Part shown: positions 51,480 to 59,292 of the stretch, piece by piece
How positions within the stretch are numbered: the stretch's first letter is position 1
Layout: the number at the start of each line of letters is the position of its first letter
Source: Streptomyces tibetensis
GTDB lineage: Bacteria > Actinomycetota > Actinomycetes > Streptomycetales > Streptomycetaceae
Assembly (NCBI RefSeq): GCF_007655005.1
Contig: NZ_SZVW01000016.1
Location: 62,001-126,000, forward strand
Length of the DNA stretch: 64,000 nucleotides
Direction: 5' to 3'
Notes under the pieces: generated by a model
What the model was told of the DNA's origin: nothing
The model's database searches: none
The model's input: the letters and a program-made list of their open reading frames with translations, nothing else
Translations under genes and position numbers: made by a program

Positions 51480-51838
51480 GTACCGGGACGCGGACGGCAG
51501 GCGGAAGCGGCCTTCGACCACCGAGCAGGCCAAAGCCGGCAGCAACCAGCCGTCGGCATCGCGTTCTGCGGCGCGCACGGCCACCGCACTGCTCAGCATT
51601 CCTCTCGCCGCTCCGGGAGAATCCGCACCCGCACGGCGATGTGATCGGTGGACGGAACCCGCGCGCAGCGTTCCCGCCGGACCCGGTCCAGATCGACCTG
51701 ACTCGGGCGCTGTGCCGGTTCGGGCAGCTCTTCGGCGGCCAGGACCCGCGACGGCCGGTAGGTCCGGTCCGCGCCGGATCTCATGGCCAGCAGATACCCC
51801 CGGGCGCGTACGGTTGCCAGGCCGGTCGGATCCACGGT
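51480..51838 (-). pseudogene. Decayed WYL-domain regulator fragment
   Basis: On the minus strand, one frame (51835 to 51593) gives WYL-domain sequence: VDPTGLATVRARGYLLAMRSGADRTYRPSRVLAAEELPEPAQRPSQVDLDRV, ending in a TGA. A second frame continues with SAVAVRAAERDADGWLLPALACSVVEGRF, also WYL-like. The N-terminal HTH is missing and the reading frame shifts near 51593. It is a clear relic of a YafY-type regulator; the 3' limit is approximate. Confidence 0.7.
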
Positions 51839-51843
51839 GCGCC

Positions 51844-52074
51844 ATGGCCGCCGACCAGCCCGGGTTCCTCGGCGTCGATTCCGCGCGCGGTGCGAACGGC
51901 CTGGGAATCACGGTGTCGTACGGGAGGGACGCGAGCTCGATCGCCGCCTGGAGGGAACACGCGGAGCACACACTGGCCCGTGCGCGCGGCCGCGAGCCGT
52001 GGTACGCCTCGTTCTCGCTGCATGTGGCAAAGGTCGAGCGAGCCTACGGTTTCACCCGCCCGGCGGACGTGTGA
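51844..52074 (+). pseudogene. Truncated antibiotic-biosynthesis monooxygenase
   Basis: From ATG 51844 the frame encodes 76 residues: AADQPGFLGVDSARGANGLGITVSYGRDASSIAAWREHAEHTLARARGREPWYASFSLHVAKVERAYGF. This is the C-terminal two thirds of a small ABM dimeric-barrel protein (usually about 100 residues); the N-terminal strand and helix are absent upstream. Together with the WYL relic it looks like a divergent pair whose facing 5' ends were removed by one deletion at about 51836-51844. Confidence 0.65.
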
Positions 52075-52135
52075 GGGGCGCCGCGCGGCCCGGCTCGCCG
52101 ACAGGCGCGGCGTGTGGAGGCCTCCGCGGGCGTGC

Positions 52136-52534
52136 TCACTCGGTCACGGTGTCGCCATGGCGGTGGACCACCCTCCACTCGCCGTCCTCACGGCGGTACA
52201 CCTGGGTGGCCCGCAACGTGTAGGTGCGTGGTTCCCCGTCGACGGAGACGGAGGTGTGCTCGAGGCCGGCCGTGTACGCCATGTCTCCTGAGACGTCGTA
52301 CGCCTGCAACTCGAACACGAACGACGTGCAGTCGGAAAGACTGCTCCCGAGGTTCGTGAAGAGGCTGTCCAGCTCCTCTTGCCCGTGGGCGTTGCGCCAC
52401 GCACCCATGACACTCACAGGCTCGCGGCGCGACCAGAGCGCGCGGCGCAGAGCAGGATCTCCGTTGTGCAGTGCAAGCTCGGCCTCGTACAGGGCGGTCT
52501 TGACCCACTCCAGGAACTCGTCACGATCGGTCAT
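52136..52534 (-). CDS. SnoaL/NTF2-like protein
   Basis: A 132-residue protein: DEFLEWVKTALYEAELALHNGDPALRRALWSRREPVSVMGAWRNAHGQEELDSLFTNLGSSLSDCTSFVFELQAYDVSGDMAYTAGLEHTSVSVDGEPRTYTLRATQVYRREDGEWRVVHRHGDTVTE. The W-R-V-V-H-R-H-G ending and strand pattern fit the SnoaL-3/NTF2 fold used by polyketide cyclases and isomerases. ATG 52534 has no clear ribosome site; CATGAT 6 nt upstream may serve a leaderless start. It is apparently unlinked to its neighbours. Substrate unknown. Confidence 0.85.
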   Translation of the reverse strand: MTDRDEFLEWVKTALYEAELALHNGDPALRRALWSRREPVSVMGAWRNAHGQEELDSLFTNLGSSLSDCTSFVFELQAYDVSGDMAYTAGLEHTSVSVDGEPRTYTLRATQVYRREDGEWRVVHRHGDTVTE

Positions 52535-52637
52535 ACGCGCATCATGGGCCCGGCGTGCGGGATGCCCGCGCATTCGACCGGTTGGAGGCGGTGGTTCCAC
52601 GGTCCGCGTTGTCAGTGGTGGCTGAGAGGCTGATCGG

Positions 52638-52934
52638 ATGAACGGCGACGAGCAACTGCTACGCGGCCGGGTCTACGGCCACGACCACGACGACCCCGAT
52701 CCGGGCCCGCGCTCCGGGCGGACCTATGCCCAGCTCCTCGGAGGGCCGCTGGACGGGCTGCTGCTGGACGTCACGGGCTGGACGCCGGACGAGATCGGCA
52801 CCGGGGCCGCCCTGCCCACCGAACTCGGGCAGTTCCCCGGCGGCCGCGCGCTGTACGACCCGGGCCCCGGCGCACCGCGCGCACCGGGCCCCGGAGTGAC
52901 GTACCGCTTCCACCACCGCGGCGACGCTCCTTGA
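52638..52934 (+). CDS. Small acidic hypothetical protein
   Basis: A 98-residue soluble protein rich in Gly, Asp, His and Pro, with DHDDPDPGPRSGRTYAQLLGGPLDGLLLDVTGWTPDEIGTG. The centre resembles short strands; the ends are disordered. ATG 52638 follows GAGAGG. Its stop lies 4 nt from the stop of the convergent hydrolase at 52939. No family recognised. Confidence 0.6.
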   Translation: MNGDEQLLRGRVYGHDHDDPDPGPRSGRTYAQLLGGPLDGLLLDVTGWTPDEIGTGAALPTELGQFPGGRALYDPGPGAPRAPGPGVTYRFHHRGDAP

Positions 52935-52938
52935 GGCG

Positions 52939-53685
52939 TCAACTCTTGGCCAGGGTGCGACCGAGGAGAGGGAGCAGGCGGTCCCAGTGGCGTTGCAGCG
53001 CGGCGGGGTCGAAGGCGTCGGTGTCCGACATGGTGAAACCGTGGACGGTGCCGGGGTAGATCTCGGAGGTGTAGTCGACCCCCGCGGCCTGCAGCGCCTG
53101 ATCGAGCTCGCCCAGAGCCTCGGGCGTCAGGTCGGATTCGGCGTGGCCGAGGTGCACCTCTGCGGTGATCCTGGACAGAAGGCGATGCAGGCCTTCAGGC
53201 CCCCCACCCCCCACCGGGCCGTGAAAGCCGGCGACGGCGGCCACCTGGCCGGGGTGCGCCGCGGCGGTGCGCATCGCCAGGAGGCCCCCGAAGCAGTACC
53301 CGGTCACCGCGACGGGCCCCGCCGCCACCTCGGGCCGACTGGTGAGAAATCTGAGGTAGGCGTCGGCGTCGCTCAGGACACGTTCGTCGGTGTGGGCCTC
53401 GATCAGCGGCATCAGCCGGGCGATGAGCTCGGGCCGGGCCCCTTCTCCGATGTGTCCGGGCAGTTCGATCACCGGTGCCGGGCCGTGCCGGTGGAAGACG
53501 TTCGGGACGAGGACGTAGTACCCGTGCCCGGCGAGTTCGCGGGCCATCTCCCGCAGCACCGGCCGGATGCCGAAGCCGTCCATGTACATCAGGACCCCCG
53601 GATGCCGCCCGCCCTGCTCGGGGAAGGCGGCGAAGGCGTCGGCCGGGCCGTCCGCGGTGGGGATCTGGAGTGCCTTGATGGGCAA
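52939..53685 (-). CDS. Dienelactone hydrolase
   Basis: A 248-residue alpha/beta hydrolase of the DLH family. Nucleophile Cys lies in VTGYCFGGLLAMR, the acid in HAESDLTPEALG and the His in PGTVHGFTMSDTDAFDPAAL. It resembles enzymes acting on dienelactones from aromatic breakdown. TTG 53685 (PIKALQIPTADG) is preferred because AAAGG lies 6 nt before it; a GTG eight codons earlier is an alternative. It is divergent from MarR, and two matching operators lie between them, so MarR probably represses it. Confidence 0.92.
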   Translation of the reverse strand: MPIKALQIPTADGPADAFAAFPEQGGRHPGVLMYMDGFGIRPVLREMARELAGHGYYVLVPNVFHRHGPAPVIELPGHIGEGARPELIARLMPLIEAHTDERVLSDADAYLRFLTSRPEVAAGPVAVTGYCFGGLLAMRTAAAHPGQVAAVAGFHGPVGGGGPEGLHRLLSRITAEVHLGHAESDLTPEALGELDQALQAAGVDYTSEIYPGTVHGFTMSDTDAFDPAALQRHWDRLLPLLGRTLAKS

Positions 53686-53718
53686 GATCTGCCTTTCTTC
53701 GCGTCTCACTCGGTCAGC

Positions 53719-53774
53719 GTTAGTCGCTCTAACGGTTCAGGTTCGAGTGAACCTATATCGTTAGTCTGACTAAC
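53719..53774. promoter_or_regulatory. MarR operators, paired palindromes
   Basis: GTTAGTCGCTCTAAC (53719-53733) and GTTAGTCTGACTAAC (53760-53774) share GTTAG/CTAAC arms with centres 41 bp apart (about four helical turns). Between them lies a 16-bp palindrome AGGTTCGAGTGAACCT (53739-53754). The second operator is 21 nt upstream of the MarR start. Confidence 0.85.
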
Positions 53775-53794
53775 ACAACGGTAGGGTCGGTCCC

Positions 53795-54277
53795 ATGATC
53801 AGAGGCGAGGCCGCGGACGTCCCCGGCGACGGCGCGCAGAAGACGCCCGACAGGCTGCGTCGGCGGGCGAGCCGACTGCTGTCACAGCTGGCCGTGCGGT
53901 CGGACCGGCTGATCACCGACGGTCTGGCCCGGGACGACGCCCGCAAGTGGCACTACGCCGTGCTCGCCTCGCTGCAGGAGTACGGGCCGGCCAGCCAGGC
54001 GGAGCTGAGCAGGCGCTCCGGCATCTACCGCAGCGACATGGTGGGAGTGCTGAACGAACTGGCCGCGCGTGACCTCGTCGAGCGCTCGCCCGACCCCGGC
54101 GACCGGCGCCGCAACGTCATCACGATCTCCGCGGAGGGCCGCCGCCGGCTGCAACGGCTCGACGAGGTCCTGGACGACCTCCACGACGAACTCCTCGCAC
54201 CGCTGAGCCCGGCCGAACGCGACCACTTCGTGCAGCTGCTCACCCGCCTGCTGGACCACCACACCCAACCTTCCTGA
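53795..54277 (+). CDS. MarR-family regulator
   Basis: A 160-residue repressor. The winged helix is AVLASLQEYGPASQAELSRRSGIYRSDMVGVLNELAARDLVERSPDPGDRRRNVITISAEGRRRL (about 52-115). TAGGGT lies 7 nt before ATG 53795 with no ribosome site, so the transcript is probably leaderless. The paired operators just upstream fit autoregulation and control of the divergent dienelactone hydrolase. Ligands may be aromatic acids, as for many MarR proteins. Confidence 0.93.
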   Translation: MIRGEAADVPGDGAQKTPDRLRRRASRLLSQLAVRSDRLITDGLARDDARKWHYAVLASLQEYGPASQAELSRRSGIYRSDMVGVLNELAARDLVERSPDPGDRRRNVITISAEGRRRLQRLDEVLDDLHDELLAPLSPAERDHFVQLLTRLLDHHTQPS

Positions 54278-54354
54278 AGCCTGGCGATCGGCCTTGGTCC
54301 AGGCTGTGCAAAATCGCCACCCCCGGTGGTGCGGCTCGTGTCAGGATGCTCGGC

Positions 54355-55122
54355 ATGCCTGATCGCGCGTTGAGCTTCGGAGTCGTGGCGGAAGCCTACG
54401 AACGGTTCAGGCCGGGATATCCAGCGGAGCTGTTCGACAGGGTGATCGGGTACGCGGGCCGTCCGGTCCGGACCGCCCTGGAGATCGGCGCCGGGACCGG
54501 CAAAGCGACCCGGCTCTTCGCCCGGCGGGGGATCGTGGTCACCGCGACGGAGCCCGACGAGTCCATGCTCGCCGAGCTGCGCAAGCATGTACCGGCCACC
54601 GTCGCGACGATGCGAGCCGCGTTCGAGGACCTGCGACCGGGCGAGCGGTACGGGCTGGTCTACGCGGCCGCCGCGCTGCACTGGACGAACCCCGAGGGCC
54701 GGTGGTCACGCATCGCCGCGCTCCTGGAGCCGGGCGGTGTGTTCGCCTCGTTCGGCGGCCCGTTCCGGCTCGCCGACCCGGCCGTGGAGGCAGCCGTTCG
54801 CACGGCGCGGGCACCGTTCCTGAAGAGCGACGAGATACCGTCGCCCGACGGGACGCCTCCGGAACAAAAGATGCAGTGGCCGGGGACCGAGCTGCAGCGG
54901 TCCCGGTGGTTCACCGACACTCAGCAGTCCACGATCGAACGGCGCTTGACGACGAGCGCGCGCGACTACATCGGGCACCTCTCCACCGTCTCGGCCTATC
55001 TCGTCCTGCCGGCCGCGGAGCGAGAGCAGGTGTTCAGCCGGATCATGCGGGTTCTTCCGGACCGGGTCGAGATGACAGCCGACATCACCCTGCATCTCGC
55101 GCGTCGGCGCTACGAGGATTGA
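54355..55122 (+). CDS. Class I SAM methyltransferase
   Basis: A 255-residue methyltransferase (PDRALSFGVVAEAYERFRPGYPAELFDRVI at the start). SAM motif I is ALEIGAGTGKATRLFARRGIVVTATEPDESM (about 43-73), and the later YGLVYAAAALHWTNPEGRW is typical. The N-terminal FRPGYP motif is common in this subfamily. The start is taken as ATG 54355: CAGGAT lies 7 nt upstream, so it may be leaderless; ATG 54346 overlaps that element. It follows the MarR gene by 77 nt and may be read from a separate promoter. Substrate unknown. Confidence 0.88.
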   Translation: MPDRALSFGVVAEAYERFRPGYPAELFDRVIGYAGRPVRTALEIGAGTGKATRLFARRGIVVTATEPDESMLAELRKHVPATVATMRAAFEDLRPGERYGLVYAAAALHWTNPEGRWSRIAALLEPGGVFASFGGPFRLADPAVEAAVRTARAPFLKSDEIPSPDGTPPEQKMQWPGTELQRSRWFTDTQQSTIERRLTTSARDYIGHLSTVSAYLVLPAAEREQVFSRIMRVLPDRVEMTADITLHLARRRYED

Positions 55123-55220
55123 TCACGACCACACGCCGCCGGGGTTCGCCGGTGCGCCCAGAGCTTGATAGCCTGCGACCTTCGCCGGTCACCCGGTCGG
55201 AGTCCCTCGGGCAGGTTGCC

Positions 55221-55928
55221 ATGTCCCGCCACCAGCAGCAGCTCATGACAGCGCTCGACGCCCTCGATGGCGCGTTCGCCTCGCAAGAGCCCTTCCCCGT
55301 CTCCGGGTGCACGTACTGCTACGGCGCGGAGGATCTGGCCGAACTCTCCGGGCCCCTCGACCTGATATCCGACGACCTGGTGTCCGCCGTCGCCGCAGAG
55401 GTCCCCAGCCACTGGGACGACTTCCCGCGTCTCTACCGCCGCCTCACCCCCCGCATCATCCGCGCCGCAGTCACCGGCCGACTCCATGTCGACGCGAACC
55501 TCATCGCCTCACGCCTGCGCGAGGCGGATTGGACCACCTGGGACGCGCCCTTGGCGCAGGCCCTCCACGAGGTCTGGTCCGCCTGGTGGGGAGCCACCCT
55601 GCACACCAGCCCGAGCCCCGTCTCCGTCAGGGAGACCCTCAGCCTCGTCACCGTCGCCACGGGCACCCTGCGCCCCTGGCTGGACACCTGGGCCGCCACC
55701 CGCACCCCGGCCGCCGACTCACAACTGGCCGACCTCCTCGATGACGTGTTGACCGAGTACGAGATCACCGAACTGCACATGGGCTTCTACGACGAGTACG
55801 ACGCCTCCACGGAGCTGCTGAGCTGGCTCCTGAACGACGTGCGCGACCGCGCCGACGACGCCCGTCTCGATGACCCGTACATCCTCGAACACCACTGGGC
55901 AAGCACTCAGCTCGACCATGCGGGATGA
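55221..55928 (+). CDS. Unknown acidic, Trp-rich protein
   Basis: A 235-residue soluble protein starting MSRHQQQLMTALDALDGAFASQEPFPVSGCTYCYGAEDLAELSGPLDLI. A CTYC pair near residue 29-32 may bind metal. The rest is Leu/Asp/Trp-rich with helical periodicity (DDFPRLYRRLTPRIIRAAVTGRLHVDANLI, SQLADLLDDVLTEYEITELHMGFYDEYDASTELLSWLLNDVRDRADDARLDDPYI). No domain is recognised and the ribosome site is weak. The neighbours (methyltransferase upstream, unknown downstream) give no functional clue. Confidence 0.65.
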   Translation: MSRHQQQLMTALDALDGAFASQEPFPVSGCTYCYGAEDLAELSGPLDLISDDLVSAVAAEVPSHWDDFPRLYRRLTPRIIRAAVTGRLHVDANLIASRLREADWTTWDAPLAQALHEVWSAWWGATLHTSPSPVSVRETLSLVTVATGTLRPWLDTWAATRTPAADSQLADLLDDVLTEYEITELHMGFYDEYDASTELLSWLLNDVRDRADDARLDDPYILEHHWASTQLDHAG

Positions 55929-55992
55929 TTGTCCGACGGCGGCCGCTTCTCAGCAGGCACATTCGTTGTGACCATGGATGATCTCGGGAGGC

Positions 55993-56559
55993 ATGCTCGT
56001 GTGCAGGGTGGATCATGAGGCCGCAGCGGTGACCGCGACAGCGGCTCTGACGGCGGCCTACCCACATCTGACGCAAGAGGCTGCTCCGCATCCGGCACTG
56101 GAAGGGTGCGAGGACGTCGAGTGGTCGTCCATTCCCGGCTGCCCGGTCGACGTCCCGGTCGTCCTGCGCGGCCTGCTCGATCCGGATGCGGCCGAGATGG
56201 CCGAACGAGCACTGGACTGGCTCGTGATGTCCGGACCGATGTCCATCAGTGCCACGATGCCGGCGGTCGTCCCGTACCTGCTGCGGCTGGCCGCCGATCC
56301 ATCGACTCCGCGCCGCGACGAGCTGTTCGGACTCGTGCTCGTGGCCGCCGCCCTGTCCGCACCGACCGATCCGGACAGCCGGTGGGACATGGCGATCAGC
56401 GGCCCCGAGGAGGACCACCCTGAACGGGCCCTGTGCCGCGCGGCATTTGTCGCCCACGCGACATGGGTGCGGCGACTCCTGGCCGACAACGAACTGCTGG
56501 CCGGCCTTCACCTGGGCGAGGACGAGCGGACCTCGCTGATCCAGGCGGCTGGACTGTGA
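55993..56559 (+). CDS. Unknown helical-repeat protein
   Basis: A 188-residue soluble protein with CRVDHEAAAVTATAALTAAYPHLTQEAAPHPALEGCEDVEWSSIPGCPVDVPVVLRGLLDPDAAEMAERALDWLVMSGPMSISATMPAVVPYLLRLAADPSTPRRDELFGLVLVAAALS. Hydrophobic helices pair in a HEAT-like fashion. ATG 55993 sits just after GGGAGG. It may be related to the HEAT-like protein at 8330 only by fold. Role unknown. Confidence 0.65.
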   Translation: MLVCRVDHEAAAVTATAALTAAYPHLTQEAAPHPALEGCEDVEWSSIPGCPVDVPVVLRGLLDPDAAEMAERALDWLVMSGPMSISATMPAVVPYLLRLAADPSTPRRDELFGLVLVAAALSAPTDPDSRWDMAISGPEEDHPERALCRAAFVAHATWVRRLLADNELLAGLHLGEDERTSLIQAAGL

Positions 56560-56725
56560 AGCGCGGAGCAACCCGAGCAGGCCGTCGGCCCGGCGCCCGT
56601 GCCGCGAGGTCTCCGGAACGGACGTGATGGTGGCGTGCCATCGCTCATCGGCCGTCGCAGGGTCGCCCGGGGTACGCGTATGACCGAGGCTGATAGGCGG
56701 CGCGGATCGGGGTACCTGCGTCGGC

Positions 56726-57019
56726 ATGGCTTCGGAAACTGATCACGCTGAGTCCGTACGAGCCCTGCGGCAGCTGCGCCGGATGCGCACCTTCTACGCC
56801 GGGGGAGCCGTCCTGTGGGCCGCTTCCGCCGTGTCGGTGGGATGGGCCGACCCGGGAAGCAGGCAGATGTGGGTGTCGGTGGCGCTCCTGGTGGTGTTCG
56901 CCTCGTTGCTGGCCATGACGTCCCTGTGGCTGAGGCGTCGGCAGGCCGACCAGCCGGACGAGCCCGTACACCACGCCGCACCGCGCAGGACGGCGTGGCG
57001 TCGCCACGCCAGCGCCTGA
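56726..57019 (+). CDS. Small two-helix membrane protein
   Basis: A 97-residue protein with two TM segments (about 24-41, TFYAGGAVLWAASAVSVGWA; about 49-67, WVSVALLVVFASLLAMTSLWL) and charged ends. The first 20 residues are basic. ATG 56726 has only a weak ribosome site. No family recognised; it stands alone in a spacer between the HEAT-like and reductase genes. Confidence 0.6.
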   Translation: MASETDHAESVRALRQLRRMRTFYAGGAVLWAASAVSVGWADPGSRQMWVSVALLVVFASLLAMTSLWLRRRQADQPDEPVHHAAPRRTAWRRHASA

Positions 57020-57052
57020 GGGAGGCCGCCGGGACTACCGCCGCACCAGGGG

Positions 57053-57628
57053 TCAATGCAACGTGGGGCGGTAGACGAGCTCCTGGATGTGACCGTCGAG
57101 CGTCCGGTGCTCGACCAGCTCCAGGTCGAAGTCCGCCGCATCCCGGAAGACCGGGTCCAGCCCGGTCTGTCCGGTGATGACGGGGAAGAGCGTCACCTGC
57201 AAGCGGTCGACCAGGCCGGCGGCCATCAGCGCCCGGTTCAACGACAGGCTGCCGTGCGAACGCAGCGGCACGTCGGACTCCTGCTTCAGCCGGGCGACGA
57301 CGTCGACTGCGTCACCGCTCGCGACGGTCGCGTCCGGCCAGTCGAGGGGGCCTTCGAGCGTCCTCGACACCACGGTCGTCGGCAGGTTCCTCATCCGCGT
57401 CACCCAGGGGTCCCGCACGTCGGACCCCTCGGTGCTCGTGGCGAGCATCTGCACGAAGGCCCGATAGGTGTTGGCCCCGTAGACCATCCGCTGCTCCTGG
57501 CTGTACTGGGCGAAGCGGTGGTCGAGCAGCTCGGGTCCTTGCTTGCCCCAGTAGCCGGTCCAGTTGGCGCCGGCGGCGCCGTACCCGTCGAGGCTGGAGA
57601 AGACGTCGAAGGTGTAGGTGGCGGCCAT
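57053..57628 (-). CDS. DHFR-like RibD C-terminal reductase
   Basis: A 191-residue protein of the RibD-C/dihydrofolate reductase superfamily: TYTFDVFSSLDGYGAAG, MVYGANTYRAFVQML, LPTTVVSRTLEGPLDWPDATVA, RSHGSLSLNRALMAAGLVDRLQVTLFPVITGQTGLDPVF. The SLDG strand and GSLSLNRALM motif place the NADPH site. These stand-alone proteins probably reduce small heterocycles; the substrate is unknown. ATG 57628 follows AAGGAGAT. It converges on the membrane-protein gene. Confidence 0.9.
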   Translation of the reverse strand: MAATYTFDVFSSLDGYGAAGANWTGYWGKQGPELLDHRFAQYSQEQRMVYGANTYRAFVQMLATSTEGSDVRDPWVTRMRNLPTTVVSRTLEGPLDWPDATVASGDAVDVVARLKQESDVPLRSHGSLSLNRALMAAGLVDRLQVTLFPVITGQTGLDPVFRDAADFDLELVEHRTLDGHIQELVYRPTLH

Positions 57629-57901
57629 GTCGATCTCCTTGCGAGCGGTTGATCGGTGTGCGTGGGACCGGTGATCTCTTTCTCCGGGCGTTGTGCGGCG
57701 ACCGTTGCACCCATGGACCCGGCGCGCTCGCAGAACTCATCGCTGTGACCACCACACGTGGTCTCGAATCCCTCGAACGGCGGAAGAGGACAACTGCCGC
57801 GACAGGGACGGGGCGGGCCGCAATCCGGTTGCCGGCGGCCCTCGTCAAACGGCACTGTGCGCCTAACTCGTTTCGCAGCGCCCATGCTTCGGGAGGCACT
57901 G

Positions 57902-58346
57902 GTGGTGGTCGCGACAGCTCGTCGGGTGGCTCTTCTCGGGGGAGGCTTCTCGACGGACGAGGACGGTCTGCTGGACGACTGGCTGCTCGACCACGCGAGA
58001 GGTGACCGCCCCAAGGTGTGCTTCGTCCCCACGGCCAGCGGCGACGCGCCCGCGTACATCGATCAGTTCTTGCAGGCGTTCGAGTCACGCGCGGTCGATA
58101 TGCCCGCACTACGACAGCGAACCGGGACGCCGCACCTCCTACCGGGAGGCCGTGGCCGCCGGGATGCTTCCCCCCGGCTGGGCGGTGGAGGACGGGGTGG
58201 GGGCGCTGTTCGTGGGCGGACGGCTTGAGGAAGCGGTCAGTACGACACCGCAGGCCCGCCTGTACAGGGTGGAGGCAGAGGGAGACGGAGGTCACGAGGC
58301 CGGTGAGCGGGCGTTGCCGTGCCGGCTGCTCGACGGTTCCGGCTGA
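57902..58346 (+). pseudogene. Peptidase E (S51) with internal deletion and frameshift
   Basis: From GTG 57902 (behind GGGAGG) the frame starts like an S51 peptidase (VALLGGGFSTDEDGLLDDWLLDHARGDRPKVCFVPTASGDAPAYIDQFLQAFESRAVDM). Near 58098 the sense sequence jumps to another frame, which gives the C-terminus (CPHYDSEPGRRTSYREAVAAGMLPPGWAVEDGVGALFVGGRLEEAV). The roughly 90-residue middle with the catalytic GxSAG Ser is missing. An internal deletion explains both the gap and the frameshift. The protein cannot be active. Confidence 0.75.
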
Positions 58347-58432
58347 CGCGGAGCAGGGGTGCGTTCCTGCTCGTCCAGGGGATCCGTCCGGCGACAAGGT
58401 GCCGATCACACTCTCGTGGGTACACGCGCGGC

Positions 58433-59194
58433 ATGTCCGAGGTGATCCAAGCAGGTGGTTGGGGGCTGCTGGCAGGAAGTGCTCTCCTGCTGGGAGCGGT
58501 GATCGGCTACGGGATGCGCGTGTCGCAAAAAGTCATCGCGCTGGTGATGGCCTTCGGTGCCGGCGTGCTTCTCTCGGCCGTCTCCTTCGAACTGGTCGGC
58601 GAGGCCTACGAACAGGGCGGGCTGGGCCCGGCGGCTGTGGGGACGCTGGCCGGAGCGGCGGCCTACACGGGAGGCAATCTCTGGCTGGCCGGCCGAGGCG
58701 CTCGCCATCGCAAGCGGTCGGGCCACCACACGGACCAGACGCAGCCGTCCGAGGAGCAGCAGAGCGGCTCGGGCCTGGCGCTGGCGCTGGGCGCGCTGCT
58801 GGACGGAGTGCCCGAGTCGGCGGTGATCGGCGTCAGCCTGCTCAACGGTGGGGCAGTCAGCCTCGTGACCGTCGCGGCCGTCTTCATCAGCAACATCCCG
58901 GAAGGTCTGTCCAGCTCGGCCGGAATGAAGAAGGCCGGACGCGGCAAGGGATACGTCTTCGCCGTGTGGGGCGCCATCGCGGTCGCGAGCACCGTGTCCG
59001 CCGTCCTCGGGTACGCCGTCCTGGGCGGCTTCTCGTCCACGGTGATCGCGGGGGTGACGGCCGTGGCCGCCGGCGCGATCCTGGCCATGATCGCCGACAC
59101 GATGATCCCCGAGGCGTTCCAGGAGGCTCAGCTGGCGATCGGGCTGGTCACGGTCAGCGGCTTCCTGGTCTCCTTCGCGCTGTCCCACGCCTGA
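58433..59194 (+). CDS. ZIP-family metal transporter
   Basis: A 253-residue membrane protein with about seven TM segments. A charged His-bearing loop (KRSGHHTDQTQPSEEQQSG, about 99-117) may bind metal. The core motif LALGALLDGVPESAVIGVSLL and NIPEGLSSSAG are the ZIP signatures for divalent metals such as Zn or Fe. ATG 58433 has no clear ribosome site. It follows the peptidase relic and precedes the acyltransferase. Metal choice cannot be read from sequence. Confidence 0.9.
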   Translation: MSEVIQAGGWGLLAGSALLLGAVIGYGMRVSQKVIALVMAFGAGVLLSAVSFELVGEAYEQGGLGPAAVGTLAGAAAYTGGNLWLAGRGARHRKRSGHHTDQTQPSEEQQSGSGLALALGALLDGVPESAVIGVSLLNGGAVSLVTVAAVFISNIPEGLSSSAGMKKAGRGKGYVFAVWGAIAVASTVSAVLGYAVLGGFSSTVIAGVTAVAAGAILAMIADTMIPEAFQEAQLAIGLVTVSGFLVSFALSHA

Positions 59195-59292
59195 GGTCAC
59201 ACCCTCGAACGACTCGCGTGTGCGGGTATGGTCCTCGACGACCCTCCCCGCCACCATGGGTGCCACGCATGCGAGTCGGGGGAGGACGCGGC

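Noticed and set aside
57747..57763. Inverted repeat GACCAC-N5-GTGGTC
   Set aside because: Arms are only 6 bp and there is no adjacent regulator or promoter; could be chance in GC-rich DNA.
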